A stretch of DNA of 64,000 nt from Paenibacillaceae bacterium. GTDB taxonomy: Bacteria; Bacillota; Bacilli; Paenibacillales; Paenibacillaceae. The notes beneath the pieces are model-generated. The model searched no databases and had not been told where the DNA came from. It saw only the letters and a list, made by a program, of their open reading frames with translations. The DNA is taken from the NCBI GenBank assembly GCA_004134985.1, contig REGQ01000002.1:337232-401231 (forward strand). Reading direction: 5' to 3'. Shown in pieces: positions 1 to 7,313 of the stretch. Numbering within the stretch: position 1 is the first letter of the stretch; each line of letters begins with the position of its first letter. A program made the translations under genes and the position numbers.

Positions 1-542
1 TCAGGGATGCGGTCTGACAATTCTCCGACAAACTCGATTCCGGTAAAGCCTGCGCCGCCAACAATAAAAGTCAAATAATCGGTGCGGTGCGGCTCGCGTT
101 TGAAACGCGCAAACTGATATTCAATATGCTCCCGAATCAAGCGGACGGAGTTGATGCTGCGAATGTTCATCGCATGCTCGCCAAGACCTGGAATGCCGAA
201 CGTTTCCGGTTCGCCGCCGACGCCGATCACGAGGAAGTCGTAGGACAGTGTGCCATCTTCCAAAATCACTTTTTTATCCTGAGGACGGATTTGAACAACC
301 GTTGATTTTACAAAATCAATTTTAAATTCATCGATCAGTTTAGAAATGCTTACACGCGCATTCTCCGGGTTGTCTGTTCCGGCAGCGGGCATATGCAGGT
401 GAGTTGTAATATAGTGATAGTCATGCTTATTTACCAAAGTGACATCAGCTTCATTGTAATTCAATTCTTTTTGCAGGCGCAGCGCTGTAAGAATGCCGCC
501 ATAGCCCGCTCCCAGAATAACAATTTTAGGTATGTTGCTCAT
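1..542 (-). CDS. Type II NADH dehydrogenase (FAD), C-terminal part cut by the window edge
   Basis: Single-subunit NADH:quinone oxidoreductase that would feed electrons from NADH to menaquinone at the inner face of the membrane without pumping protons. About 180 residues are visible. The N-terminus carries a dinucleotide-binding GAGYGG motif (residues 11-16), followed by a region that reads well against the Ndh/YumB/YjlD family; a second glycine-rich stretch (VGGAGFTG) near the cut end would begin the NADH-binding fold. The ATG at 542-540 follows GAAGGGA. The gene diverges from yumC, and an 18-base Rex-like palindrome sits about 45 bases upstream of the start, which fits NADH-responsive control. 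The family is clear; which B. subtilis paralogue it matches is not. Confidence 0.9.
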   Translation of the reverse strand, partial: MSNIPKIVILGAGYGGILTALRLQKELNYNEADVTLVNKHDYHYITTHLHMPAAGTDNPENARVSISKLIDEFKIDFVKSTVVQIRPQDKKVILEDGTLSYDFLVIGVGGEPETFGIPGLGEHAMNIRSINSVRLIREHIEYQFARFKREPHRTDYLTFIVGGAGFTGIEFVGELSDRIP

Positions 543-584
543 TACTGAATCCCTTCCATTCCTCATTTATCTTTGCGAACTACA

Positions 585-602
585 TTGTGAAAAATTACAC
601 AA
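585..602. promoter_or_regulatory. Putative Rex operator upstream of the NADH dehydrogenase gene
   Basis: TTGTGAAAAATTACACAA is an 18-base near-palindrome with the TTGTG...CACAA ends typical of Rex sites in Bacillales. It lies 43 bases upstream of the minus-strand NADH dehydrogenase start. In B. subtilis ndh is a known Rex target, so site and gene agree. Binding is inferred. Confidence 0.6.
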
Positions 603-791
603 AGTTGGTTATTATCCGTCTAATTTACGTATCGTTGAAGCTTACATCTGAAATAATAGCGACTTTTCGACAAAAGTTCAAGGGCAAAATGTACGAAAAA
701 CTTTAGAACAACATACAAAATTTTTATTTCCTTCTATTTCGTCTTATGCTTATAATGGAAGCTGTAGTGATTCTTACGGAGGTGCCAAATT

Positions 792-1793
792 GTGAACAAC
801 CAAGAAACACATTCTACAGATGTAGATATTATTATTATTGGCGGCGGTCCGGCAGGCATGTTCGCTGCTTTCTACGGCGGTATGCGTCAGGCTTCTGTCA
901 AAATTATTGAAAGCATGCCACAGCTCGGTGGACAATTGGCCGCATTGTACCCAGAGAAATATATTTATGATGTCGCCGGATTCCCAAAAGTAACCGCGCA
1001 GGATCTCGTCAATCAGCTCAAGCAGCAGATGGATCATTTTGACCAGGAAATTTGTCTGGAAGAAAAGGTTCTTGAGGTAATCAAAAAGGATGAGCGGCAT
1101 TTCGAGGTGCGGACAGATAAAAAGGTCCATACCGCCAAGGCGGTAATCATTACAGCTGGTGTTGGCGCGTTTGAGCCCCGCAGACTCGATCTGCCTGAAG
1201 CCGCTCGTTTCGAAAAAACAAATCTTCATTACTTTGTAAGCGACTTGTACCAATTTAAGGACAAAAACGTCCTGATTAGCGGCGGCGGCGATTCAGCTGT
1301 TGACTGGTCGCTCATGTTGGAGCCGATTGCGAAAAGCGTCACGTTAATTCACCGCCGGGATAAATTCCGCGCTCATGAGCACAGTGTTGAAAACTTGGCC
1401 AAATCTAGCGTCAACGTGCTTACGCCTAAAGAAATCACCTCATTGCACGGGGATGACAAAATTCAGGTAGCTACGCTGCAGGATGTCAAAACCAAAGAGG
1501 TTGTAACTTTGGATGTGGATGCTGTTATTGTTAATTTCGGCTTCGTCTCATCCCTTGGACCTATTGCAGAATGGGGAATTGAAATCCAGGGCGGTTCAAT
1601 CGTTGTTGATTCCCGGATGGAAACCAATATTCCCGGACTGTTCGCTGCCGGAGATATTACCACCTATCCAGGCAAGCTCAAGTTGATCGCCGTCGGGTTC
1701 GGTGAAGCGCCAACGGCTATCAATAATGCCAAAGTCTATTTTGATCCAACTGCCAAACTGTCGCCAGGTCACAGCAGCAACATGAAACTTTAG
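792..1793 (+). CDS. yumC: Ferredoxin/flavodoxin--NADP+ reductase type 2 (thioredoxin reductase-like)
   Basis: FAD- and NADPH-binding flavoenzyme that reduces ferredoxin or flavodoxin. The 333 residues match the usual length. The FAD motif [12 protein letters not shown] lies at about residues 15-26, the family segment [23 protein letters not shown] follows, and a second nucleotide-binding motif ([11 protein letters not shown]) is near residue 158. The CxxC pair of true thioredoxin reductases is absent, as expected for YumC. The start is GTG at 792, eight bases after GGAGGT. It is transcribed divergently from the NADH dehydrogenase gene; a TATAAT at 751-756 may be its -10 box, but its -35 is weak. 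A hairpin at 1879-1925 probably ends the transcript. Confidence 0.93.
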   Translation: MNNQETHSTDVDIIIIGGGPAGMFAAFYGGMRQASVKIIESMPQLGGQLAALYPEKYIYDVAGFPKVTAQDLVNQLKQQMDHFDQEICLEEKVLEVIKKDERHFEVRTDKKVHTAKAVIITAGVGAFEPRRLDLPEAARFEKTNLHYFVSDLYQFKDKNVLISGGGDSAVDWSLMLEPIAKSVTLIHRRDKFRAHEHSVENLAKSSVNVLTPKEITSLHGDDKIQVATLQDVKTKEVVTLDVDAVIVNFGFVSSLGPIAEWGIEIQGGSIVVDSRMETNIPGLFAAGDITTYPGKLKLIAVGFGEAPTAINNAKVYFDPTAKLSPGHSSNMKL

Positions 1794-1812
1794 CAGCCAG
1801 CAATATATTTAT

Positions 1813-1869
1813 AAAAAAAACCGGTAAGATGGATTTCCCGGCCTGTAAGGGGGGAAATCACTGCCGGTT
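1813..1869 (-). terminator. Rho-independent terminator for sda (minus strand)
   Basis: AACCGG (1819-1824) and GATTTCCC (1832-1839) pair with GGGAAATC (1852-1859) and CCGGTT (1864-1869). The plus-strand A-run at 1813-1820 becomes a U-run after the stem on the minus strand. Confidence 0.65.
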
Positions 1870-1878
1870 ACGCAATAA

Positions 1879-1925
1879 AGGGCATCCTCAGGGCCAGGTC
1901 TTTCGACTTGCAGGATGCCCTTTCT
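1879..1925 (+). terminator. Terminator-like hairpin after yumC
   Basis: GGGCATCCT (from about 1880) pairs with AGGATGCCC (1912-1920), followed by TTTCTT. It is placed to end the yumC transcript, and the short minus-strand sda message also crosses it. Confidence 0.6.
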
Positions 1926-1959
1926 TCATGTCGTAACAGTCTCATGCAGTGAATCAAAA

Positions 1960-2103
1960 CTAGGCCCCAATACGTGCAGTATCCGGATGAATGCCTCTGC
2001 GTTTGATCTCCGTGAGCAGCAGGCCGATAAATTCAGCTTCAAGCTTCAATTTAACGGCACAAGTGTAAGTGTCCAGCAGCATTTCGTCCGAAAGGATTTC
2101 CAT
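1960..2103 (-). CDS. sda: Sporulation histidine kinase inhibitor Sda
   Basis: A 47-residue protein read directly from the minus strand, beginning MEILSDEMLLDTYTCAVKLK. It has the length and the helix-turn-helix-hairpin pattern of Sda: an LSDExLLxxY start, a middle xLxxEFIxLL, then TEIKRRGI. Sda binds the dimerisation domain of KinA-type kinases and blocks sporulation when replication is perturbed. The start follows AAAGGGTGAT. The gene has a strong promoter (2135-2163), a LexA-like box over its -35, and a cluster of DnaA boxes further upstream. In B. subtilis sda is known to respond to DnaA, so the upstream sequence independently supports the call. Confidence 0.88.
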   Translation of the reverse strand: MEILSDEMLLDTYTCAVKLKLEAEFIGLLLTEIKRRGIHPDTARIGA

Positions 2104-2134
2104 ACGATCACCCTTTCCTCATGTGTTCCCACTC

Positions 2135-2163
2135 ATATTAACATGCGCCATTAATAAGAACAA
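2135..2163 (-). promoter_or_regulatory. sigma-A promoter of sda (extended -10)
   Basis: On the minus strand: -35 TTGTTC (2163-2158), a 17-base spacer, -10 TAATAT (2140-2135), with TG one base before the -10. It lies about 32 bases upstream of the sda start. Confidence 0.7.
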
Positions 2164-2170
2164 GTGTTCC
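2157..2170. promoter_or_regulatory. LexA-like SOS box over the sda -35
   Basis: AGAACAAGTGTTCC matches 13 of 14 positions of the Bacillales LexA consensus CGAACRNRYGTTYC. It overlaps the -35 hexamer, where a repressor would block polymerase. LexA binding is inferred. Confidence 0.5.
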
Positions 2171-2172
2171 AA

Positions 2173-2272
2173 TTATCCACAACATCCTGTGGAAATCTTG
2201 TGCATAGAATGTGAGTAATCTGTGAAAAGCGGGTTGCAGCCTATGGGGACGCTGTGGATATTGTTATTCACA
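2173..2272. promoter_or_regulatory. Cluster of DnaA boxes upstream of sda
   Basis: Two exact TTATNCACA boxes are present: TTATCCACA at 2173-2181 and TTATTCACA at 2264-2272. One-mismatch boxes on the opposite strand lie at 2188-2196, 2199-2207 and 2253-2261. The nearest is 10 bases from the sda -35. DnaA control of sda is established in B. subtilis. No dnaA/dnaN genes or AT-rich unwinding element are nearby, so this looks like a regulatory cluster and not oriC. Confidence 0.7.
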
Positions 2273-2413
2273 TTACCAGAAAAATCTAAATTGATAGATA
2301 ATTTTGATAGAAATTTATATTTCTATTAATCTTTCGAATCAATTCTAGCAACTAGCAGTAGGGTCCAGTAGGGTTGTGGTTACGGGTTATGAAACAAACA
2401 TTTTGCCTCTATT

Positions 2414-3112
2414 TTATTGTGGTCGCGTATTGACCTCAAACATCCATATCTTCCCACTTTTATCAATTCCGTAATCAAACCCCAACTGTCCGATGCCCGG
2501 ATAGCGCGATTCCAGCACATTCGTCGACAGTTGTGTGATCGTTCGCATTTCCCGTTTTTTGCTGCGTACCGCCCCTCCTGACAATGATCTGCGAATACCT
2601 TCCGAAGCGGTCAGCAGCGATCCCCCGCGACACAGATTGGTGACGAACAATCCGGGTCTTGCCAGCCTTCCGACCAATGCGCGGTAGCCCCATCTGCCTT
2701 TCTCTTTTACATATTTCACCCGGTAGTCGATCGGTCTGCCTCCGATTGTAGCAAGATGAATGCCTTTCTGAATTAAATATTTTCTGCCTCTCTGCTGCCG
2801 GGACAACGAACCGACCAATGCATCGAAATTGGAAAATCGCTTGCAGACCGCATAATAGGTATAGCTGTATTCATTGCCTCGCTTGACGACCTTGATTACC
2901 CCGTGCCCCCCGGCGCCTCTGACCGGCTTGATCACGACGGTTCCGTGTGCGGCCAGCATGGAACGCAAATTCGATTTTGAAAACATACGGGTCGGCGGAA
3001 TATGGGGAGCAATTCGCGGATGTGATTTTAGCGCTGCTGTTTTAGCCCACTTGCTGGCTAACTGACGTCCTTGACCTTCACTCATCCCTTTCACTCTCCT
3101 TATGTTAATCAT
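2414..3112 (-). CDS. YheC/YheD-family ATP-grasp protein (spore-associated)
   Basis: The 232-residue protein has an ATP-grasp layout: VVIKPVRGAGGHGV at about residues 59-72 (nucleotide-binding loop with Lys), a basic middle, LGFDYGIDKSG and a final MFEVNTRPQ carrying the metal-binding Glu and Asn. This is the pattern of the YheC/YheD endospore coat-associated group, where the substrate is unknown. The start gives MINIRRVKGM and follows AAGGAGAG. It stands alone between sda and the solute-binding-protein operon. Its role in the coat is family knowledge only. Confidence 0.8.
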   Translation of the reverse strand: MINIRRVKGMSEGQGRQLASKWAKTAALKSHPRIAPHIPPTRMFSKSNLRSMLAAHGTVVIKPVRGAGGHGVIKVVKRGNEYSYTYYAVCKRFSNFDALVGSLSRQQRGRKYLIQKGIHLATIGGRPIDYRVKYVKEKGRWGYRALVGRLARPGLFVTNLCRGGSLLTASEGIRRSLSGGAVRSKKREMRTITQLSTNVLESRYPGIGQLGFDYGIDKSGKIWMFEVNTRPQ

Positions 3113-3263
3113 ATTTTTGTGCTTGTATGATATACATATGTCATAGGGATGTTTCTCTCTTGGATGTTTGTCTCTGCCAACTCGCCTGATTTCGTAGATA
3201 ATAAGCTTTAAGGTTCATAGAGGGCTGGCTTCACACTGGCGTATCAGCACAGAAGCATGAGAA

Positions 3264-3286
3264 AAAGCCGCGGACTTCGCGGCTTT
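3264..3286 (-). terminator. Terminator of the sigma/solute-binding-protein operon
   Basis: AAAGCCGCG and CGCGGCTTT form a nine-base stem with a five-base loop. On the minus strand it is followed by TTTTTCTC. Confidence 0.8.
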
Positions 3287-3375
3287 ACTTACGTATCCTG
3301 TTCTTGTCCTTCGGGAGAGCAATAATGTTCCAAACAGCGGAACTCTCTCTCAGCATGGATCGTATATGCAAGACT

Positions 3376-4518
3376 TCAAGCGAACCTCGTCCAGGATTTT
3401 AGTGTCTGAGCAACATCCGCGCCTTCCAGAATCATGCGATGAATCTCCTCATTTATAAGCTGACGGGAGGAATTCCATTTCTCATTGAGATAGAATCCAC
3501 TTGCCTGAACATGCTCCAGTTCCTGCACGTAACGCGACCAGATCGGGTGCTCGGCAAGTCCGCTGCGCTGCGCGAGCGAGTGCGTGATCGGCAGCGTCCA
3601 CGGTGTACGAAACGACTCTGGCCGGTCCAGTACATAGTGGTGCAAAAACTCCCAGGCGAGCGAAGCATGTTTGGATTTGGATGTGATTCCCGCCGCGCCC
3701 ATATAGACCATATTGGAACGATCCCCGCCCGGCATCTGCGGCAAGCCGACAACGCCGAATTGATCGGCCAGCCCGTGTTGCGCCAAATACCCTACTAACC
3801 AGGTAAACGCGTAGGTCATGCCGAAGCCCTGATGCAGCTCTCCCGCTTCGGAAGGTTCGCCGGGGCGGCGGATCACTTGATGAACCCGATAAGCATCAAT
3901 GATATGTTGAAAGGCTTTAATTGTGGCAGGCTGATCCACATAGCCTCTTGCAGCCAACCCGTCAGGGGATATATACCTGCCCCCATTACGCATGACAAAC
4001 GGCTCCCACTCCTCGATATCGACGCCGAAGCCAAAGCCGAATTGAGTGGCAACTCCCTCTTCGTTGCGAATGGTCAGCCGCTTGGCGAGCTGGATCATCT
4101 CATCCCAAGTCCAACCCTCGGTCGGATAAGCAAGATTGGCTTGATCAAACTTTTGCTTGTTAAACAAAATAAGCGGCAGTGCAACATCGACCGGCAAGCC
4201 TGGAAGCGTGCCATCCTTGCTGGCAATATGCATAATGCTCTGATTCAGATCAGAGCGCAGTCCCGGTTGAGCGTTCACAAAGGTAAGCAAATCGGCGAAC
4301 ATGCCTTTGTGGTTGAACAACGACCAACCACCTGATTCGATAATGTCCGGCGCGTCATCCGATTTGTATGCCTGCATGGATTCATAGTGATCGGCTGATT
4401 GCTCGATCACGATCCGGACATCAGGATGGGCAAGTTCAAAAGAAGCTTTTGCATCCATTAAATTGTACAAGTGCTGAAACTCCGTCAGAAATTTGATCTC
4501 CGTTAGTTCACTCAACAT
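3376..4518 (-). CDS. Extracellular solute-binding protein-like, no signal peptide
   Basis: The 380 residues read like a family 1 (carbohydrate) ABC binding protein: an FELAHPDVRIVIEQ opening strand, DAPDIIESGG, LPGLPVDVALPLILFNKQ, GWTWDEMIQLAKRL, and MGAAGITSKSKHASLAWEFLHH. Such proteins are normally secreted lipoproteins, but this one has no signal peptide or lipobox and begins MLSELTEIKFLTEF. Its ATG directly follows the TGA of the upstream sigma-factor gene (TGA-ATG, with AAAGGGG before it), so the two are translationally coupled. No ABC permease or ATPase is nearby. A cytoplasmic sugar-sensing role with the sigma protein is my inference; decay of a former transporter component is the alternative. 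Confidence 0.75.
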   Translation of the reverse strand: MLSELTEIKFLTEFQHLYNLMDAKASFELAHPDVRIVIEQSADHYESMQAYKSDDAPDIIESGGWSLFNHKGMFADLLTFVNAQPGLRSDLNQSIMHIASKDGTLPGLPVDVALPLILFNKQKFDQANLAYPTEGWTWDEMIQLAKRLTIRNEEGVATQFGFGFGVDIEEWEPFVMRNGGRYISPDGLAARGYVDQPATIKAFQHIIDAYRVHQVIRRPGEPSEAGELHQGFGMTYAFTWLVGYLAQHGLADQFGVVGLPQMPGGDRSNMVYMGAAGITSKSKHASLAWEFLHHYVLDRPESFRTPWTLPITHSLAQRSGLAEHPIWSRYVQELEHVQASGFYLNEKWNSSRQLINEEIHRMILEGADVAQTLKSWTRFA

Positions 4519-6312
4519 TCATGTCCCCTTTTCCAATTGTTTGATCGCTTTTTCCAAATAACCAATTGCAGCCGCTTCGAATGCTTTCGCTTTCTCCAGC
4601 AGCACCGCACATTGCTCGCAAAGTGCTGGCGACAACATCTCCGCCGGGCGCACGAAAGGCACCTCGCTGCTTAATTCACCAAGCGCTTCACTCGCCTGTT
4701 CATAGGCATCCGATGCAAGCAGGACGAACCGCATGGCCTCTCCATTGAATGGCACGCTGCGCAAGTATTCGGCTGCATATGCCCGTGTCTGCGCATAAAC
4801 GGCGGCAAGCTGACCTGCCCCATATCGGTTGGGAGGGGAGCCAGGTCCACTCCTGAAATGCGCTATCCACCGTTCGTAGGCGGCCAACCCCGACGTATAC
4901 GACAAATACGTTGTCATCGGACAATAAGCCCGGCTATTCCGCGCATACTCCACAGCGAAACGTACGGCCTGCTCTGCGATCCGCTGTTCCGCTGCCTTCT
5001 GCTCATTCCAGCGGGACGGCAACTTGTCCGGTTCCTTCAATCGGCCGGCGGCTGCAAGAAATCTTACCGGATTTTCCGTTACCGCTTCATAGGACAACGT
5101 TTTGCCCTCCGGCAACAGCGCATCCGTCAAATAAACGATGCGCCGCTCGTCATCATAACCGTAGATGAGCGACCATTCATGGACAAAGGGCTTTGTCGCC
5201 GACGTGTCAAAATAAAGTACGGGCTTATCTGCATCAAGCAACTTGCGGATAAAAGGGATAAGCGCTTCCTCAATCGGCAGCACCACAGGAAAGCGCTCAA
5301 CAGCTCCAAGCAGCGGTACAGGCGAGTGGGGCAGCTGGCCACACAGCATCGTCACTTCGTAGCCGAGCGTTTGCATAAACGTCCGGAGCGTCTCGCGCCA
5401 ATCGAACATATAGATGCCGTCTGCGTATGTCGTGCGATTGGACAGTTGCATGCGGAAGGCAAACCCCGATACGCCCATCAGTTCCGCAGTCTCCCGCCGA
5501 TCCCCCGCGGTGGCAAGCATATGTCCGATGCGGTCAATGAAAGTCAGCTTGACGGCGGCTTGCTGAGGCCATGGAGCTAAGTGGAGCCGTTTGCTTCTAA
5601 CCATAACGTTCCCTCCCGTCTCGGGCTGCAGGCCAAGAGAGACACGGATTTGCTCCTGACGAAGCTTTTGACGGGCACGGTGAATATACGTATAAATGGA
5701 GCCCGTTGTCATCTGATACATGACAGCGATTTCATCCGGACTCAACTGACGGAAGAAATACGCTTCGAATATATCGCGTTCTTTGCGAGTCAGACAATGA
5801 AGCACGGAATGAATCGTTTCATACAGTTCTTTCCGAATCAAATGATTCGCCGGATCCTGATCGCTGATCGCGTCGCGCGCGGCTGACCGGGTCAGGTGGG
5901 CAAGAATGCTGTCCAAATCTCCCCAGTCCACCTGATCTGCCCCGCCTTCCGGCGGCCCAAACGACGTAAACGGCTTTTCCCGTTTATACGGCCCGCCCCT
6001 CCTCAAGCGCATGAAGGCCTGATTACGCACAAGCTTATGCAGCCAAGGCAGAAAGCGGCTCGTATCGTGAAGCGAACCGATATGGAGAAACGCGCGAATC
6101 AGTGCATCCTGAACGATATCATCAGCCAGATGCGGATCTCCCGTTATCTGTTCAGCCCAGCCTTTTGCCTTGCTGCGGTGACCCTCAATCAGTTCGCCAA
6201 ACGCCTCCGTATCGCCCTGTTGTGCCTGTTCGACCAATCGCCGGCGGCGGTCTGTTTCCGTCTCTCCCCCTCCGGGCAAGACGGCGGTTCCGTTTATTCC
6301 GTAAATTCCCAT
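4519..6312 (-). CDS. ECF-type RNA polymerase sigma factor with long C-terminal domain
   Basis: Sigma region 2 spans about residues 25-105 (LVEQAQQGDTEAFGELI, HLADDIVQDALIRAF) and region 4 about 163-220 (LTRKERDIFEAYFFRQLSPD, IYTYIHRARQKL). A tail of roughly 370 residues follows, resembling the BtrH/C39-peptidase-like fold (VLYFDTSATKPFVHEWSLIYGYDD). The usual ECF length is 160-200, so this is a fusion. The frame stays open to 6474, but the ATG at 6312 has GGAG seven bases upstream and begins just before region 2, giving 597 aa. No membrane anti-sigma gene is adjacent; the tail may do the sensing. The next gene is the leaderless binding protein. Confidence 0.82.
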   Translation of the reverse strand: MGIYGINGTAVLPGGGETETDRRRRLVEQAQQGDTEAFGELIEGHRSKAKGWAEQITGDPHLADDIVQDALIRAFLHIGSLHDTSRFLPWLHKLVRNQAFMRLRRGGPYKREKPFTSFGPPEGGADQVDWGDLDSILAHLTRSAARDAISDQDPANHLIRKELYETIHSVLHCLTRKERDIFEAYFFRQLSPDEIAVMYQMTTGSIYTYIHRARQKLRQEQIRVSLGLQPETGGNVMVRSKRLHLAPWPQQAAVKLTFIDRIGHMLATAGDRRETAELMGVSGFAFRMQLSNRTTYADGIYMFDWRETLRTFMQTLGYEVTMLCGQLPHSPVPLLGAVERFPVVLPIEEALIPFIRKLLDADKPVLYFDTSATKPFVHEWSLIYGYDDERRIVYLTDALLPEGKTLSYEAVTENPVRFLAAAGRLKEPDKLPSRWNEQKAAEQRIAEQAVRFAVEYARNSRAYCPMTTYLSYTSGLAAYERWIAHFRSGPGSPPNRYGAGQLAAVYAQTRAYAAEYLRSVPFNGEAMRFVLLASDAYEQASEALGELSSEVPFVRPAEMLSPALCEQCAVLLEKAKAFEAAAIGYLEKAIKQLEKGT

Positions 6313-6699
6313 CCCATCTCTCCAGTCTCTCATCGCCTCAATGAATAAGATGCCGCCTGGCAGTCTGATTTGAACATTTTTATCTGCTTTTTTTAAAATA
6401 ATATTTGGCTCGAAACAAAAATCAGTGCTTGACGAGACTCGGGTGTGCTGTGCGGGGTCGCAGCGTGTTTCCAATCGCCACTTAAAGCCGGATTCTTATG
6501 CTAATTTTTAAAAGGTTGAAACAAAAAAAGCCCCGTCACACACAATTTCCTCGGAAGACTCCGATTCATTGCGTTAGTTGACAGGACTTGATCAAAATCA
6601 TACGGTTAGCACCGCAGACGAAGCAGCAATTGCGTAAGCAGCGTCCAATGACTAAGCTTGTGGTGCACCGAAAAGCAGTGCCAGATCAGCGATCAACGT
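6313..6699. other. Intergenic region between the sigma-factor gene and yutM
   Basis: No convincing gene here, though the sigma-factor frame remains open to 6474. It contains the yutM terminator at 6523-6585. An A/T-rich stretch at about 6375-6410 could hold the sigma-operon promoter, but no clear hexamers stand out. Confidence 0.5.
6523..6585 (-). terminator. Terminator of yutM
   Basis: On the minus strand CCTGTCA (6585-6579) pairs with TGACGGG (6538-6532), with an inner CGGA/TCCG hairpin, then GC and a run of seven T. Confidence 0.6.
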
Positions 6700-7059
6700 T
6701 TAGCAGGCATCCGGGTTCGGCTTGCCGGCAGCAGTCGCTGTACGGAATGATGAACCGCAGCCGCAAGTTGCCGACGCGTTCGGGTTCTCGATCGTAAACC
6801 CGCCTCCCATTGCTGATTCCTTGAAATCAATCTCCAGGCCGTTAAGGTATTTCAGGCTGTCCTGATCGACAATTACTTTCAATTCTTGTATCTGCATCTC
6901 TTTATCATTATCATGCTGCTCATCATCGAAGCCCATGCCGTATGAAAAACCGCTGCATCCGCCTTCCTTCACACCGATGCGCAAAAACAAATTCGGCGTT
7001 TCTTCCTGAGCCAGCATTTCTTTTATTTTTGTTGAAGCTGATTCGCTAATTGCAATCAT
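6700..7059 (-). CDS. yutM: A-type iron-sulfur carrier/insertion protein (HesB/IscA/ErpA family)
   Basis: The 119-residue scaffold or carrier would hand Fe-S clusters to apo-proteins. The three conserved cysteines are visible: one in GGCSGFSYGM and two in CGCGSSF near the C-terminus. The start at 7059 (MIAISESASTKIKEML) follows AGGAGGG with good spacing; the longer frame to 7113 lacks a ribosome site. The C-terminal extension past CGCG is slightly longer than usual (TATAAGKPNPDAC). It sits near other Fe-S and redox genes (yutJ, yuzB, yutI), the same neighbourhood as in B. subtilis. A sigma-A promoter lies at 7093-7121. Confidence 0.92.
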   Translation of the reverse strand: MIAISESASTKIKEMLAQEETPNLFLRIGVKEGGCSGFSYGMGFDDEQHDNDKEMQIQELKVIVDQDSLKYLNGLEIDFKESAMGGGFTIENPNASATCGCGSSFRTATAAGKPNPDAC

Positions 7060-7092
7060 GGATATCCCTCCTGTCAAACTTGTTCTTCCTTC

Positions 7093-7121
7093 AGTATACC
7101 CGACAACACGCAATCGCTCAA
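7093..7121 (-). promoter_or_regulatory. sigma-A promoter of yutM
   Basis: On the minus strand: TTGAGC (7121-7116), 17 bases, TATACT (7098-7093), about 34 bases before the start codon. Confidence 0.6.
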
Positions 7122-7154
7122 CTGAAATTACCTCCAGCAGATTATCTTTTATTG

Positions 7155-7183
7155 TTGCCGCTTGGTGACAGGAGGTTTATAAT
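7155..7183 (+). promoter_or_regulatory. sigma-A promoter upstream of mqnE
   Basis: TTGCCG (7155-7160), a 17-base spacer, TATAAT (7178-7183). It leaves a 5' leader of about 120 bases before mqnE, in which I recognise no riboswitch. Confidence 0.6.
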
Positions 7184-7313
7184 GAGGACATCGCATTAAT
7201 TTTTATGTTGTTCGAAGTTAAGTTTGTACTTTTTTTCACAAACTGAAGCATAGCACTTGCCGTTTAATTACATTAGCAATCTTTGCTTCTATATTTTATA
7301 GGAGGTTCCTGTC

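Noticed and set aside
774-1253. A 159-residue frame on the minus strand
   Set aside because: It lies wholly inside yumC on the opposite strand, with no ribosome site and no family resemblance.
2173-2272. A replication origin
   Set aside because: DnaA boxes are present, but there is no dnaA/dnaN, gyrase or AT-rich unwinding element nearby; sda explains the boxes.
4858-5580. A 240-residue plus-strand frame
   Set aside because: It is complementary to the sigma-factor tail and shows an Arg/Cys-rich shadow composition.
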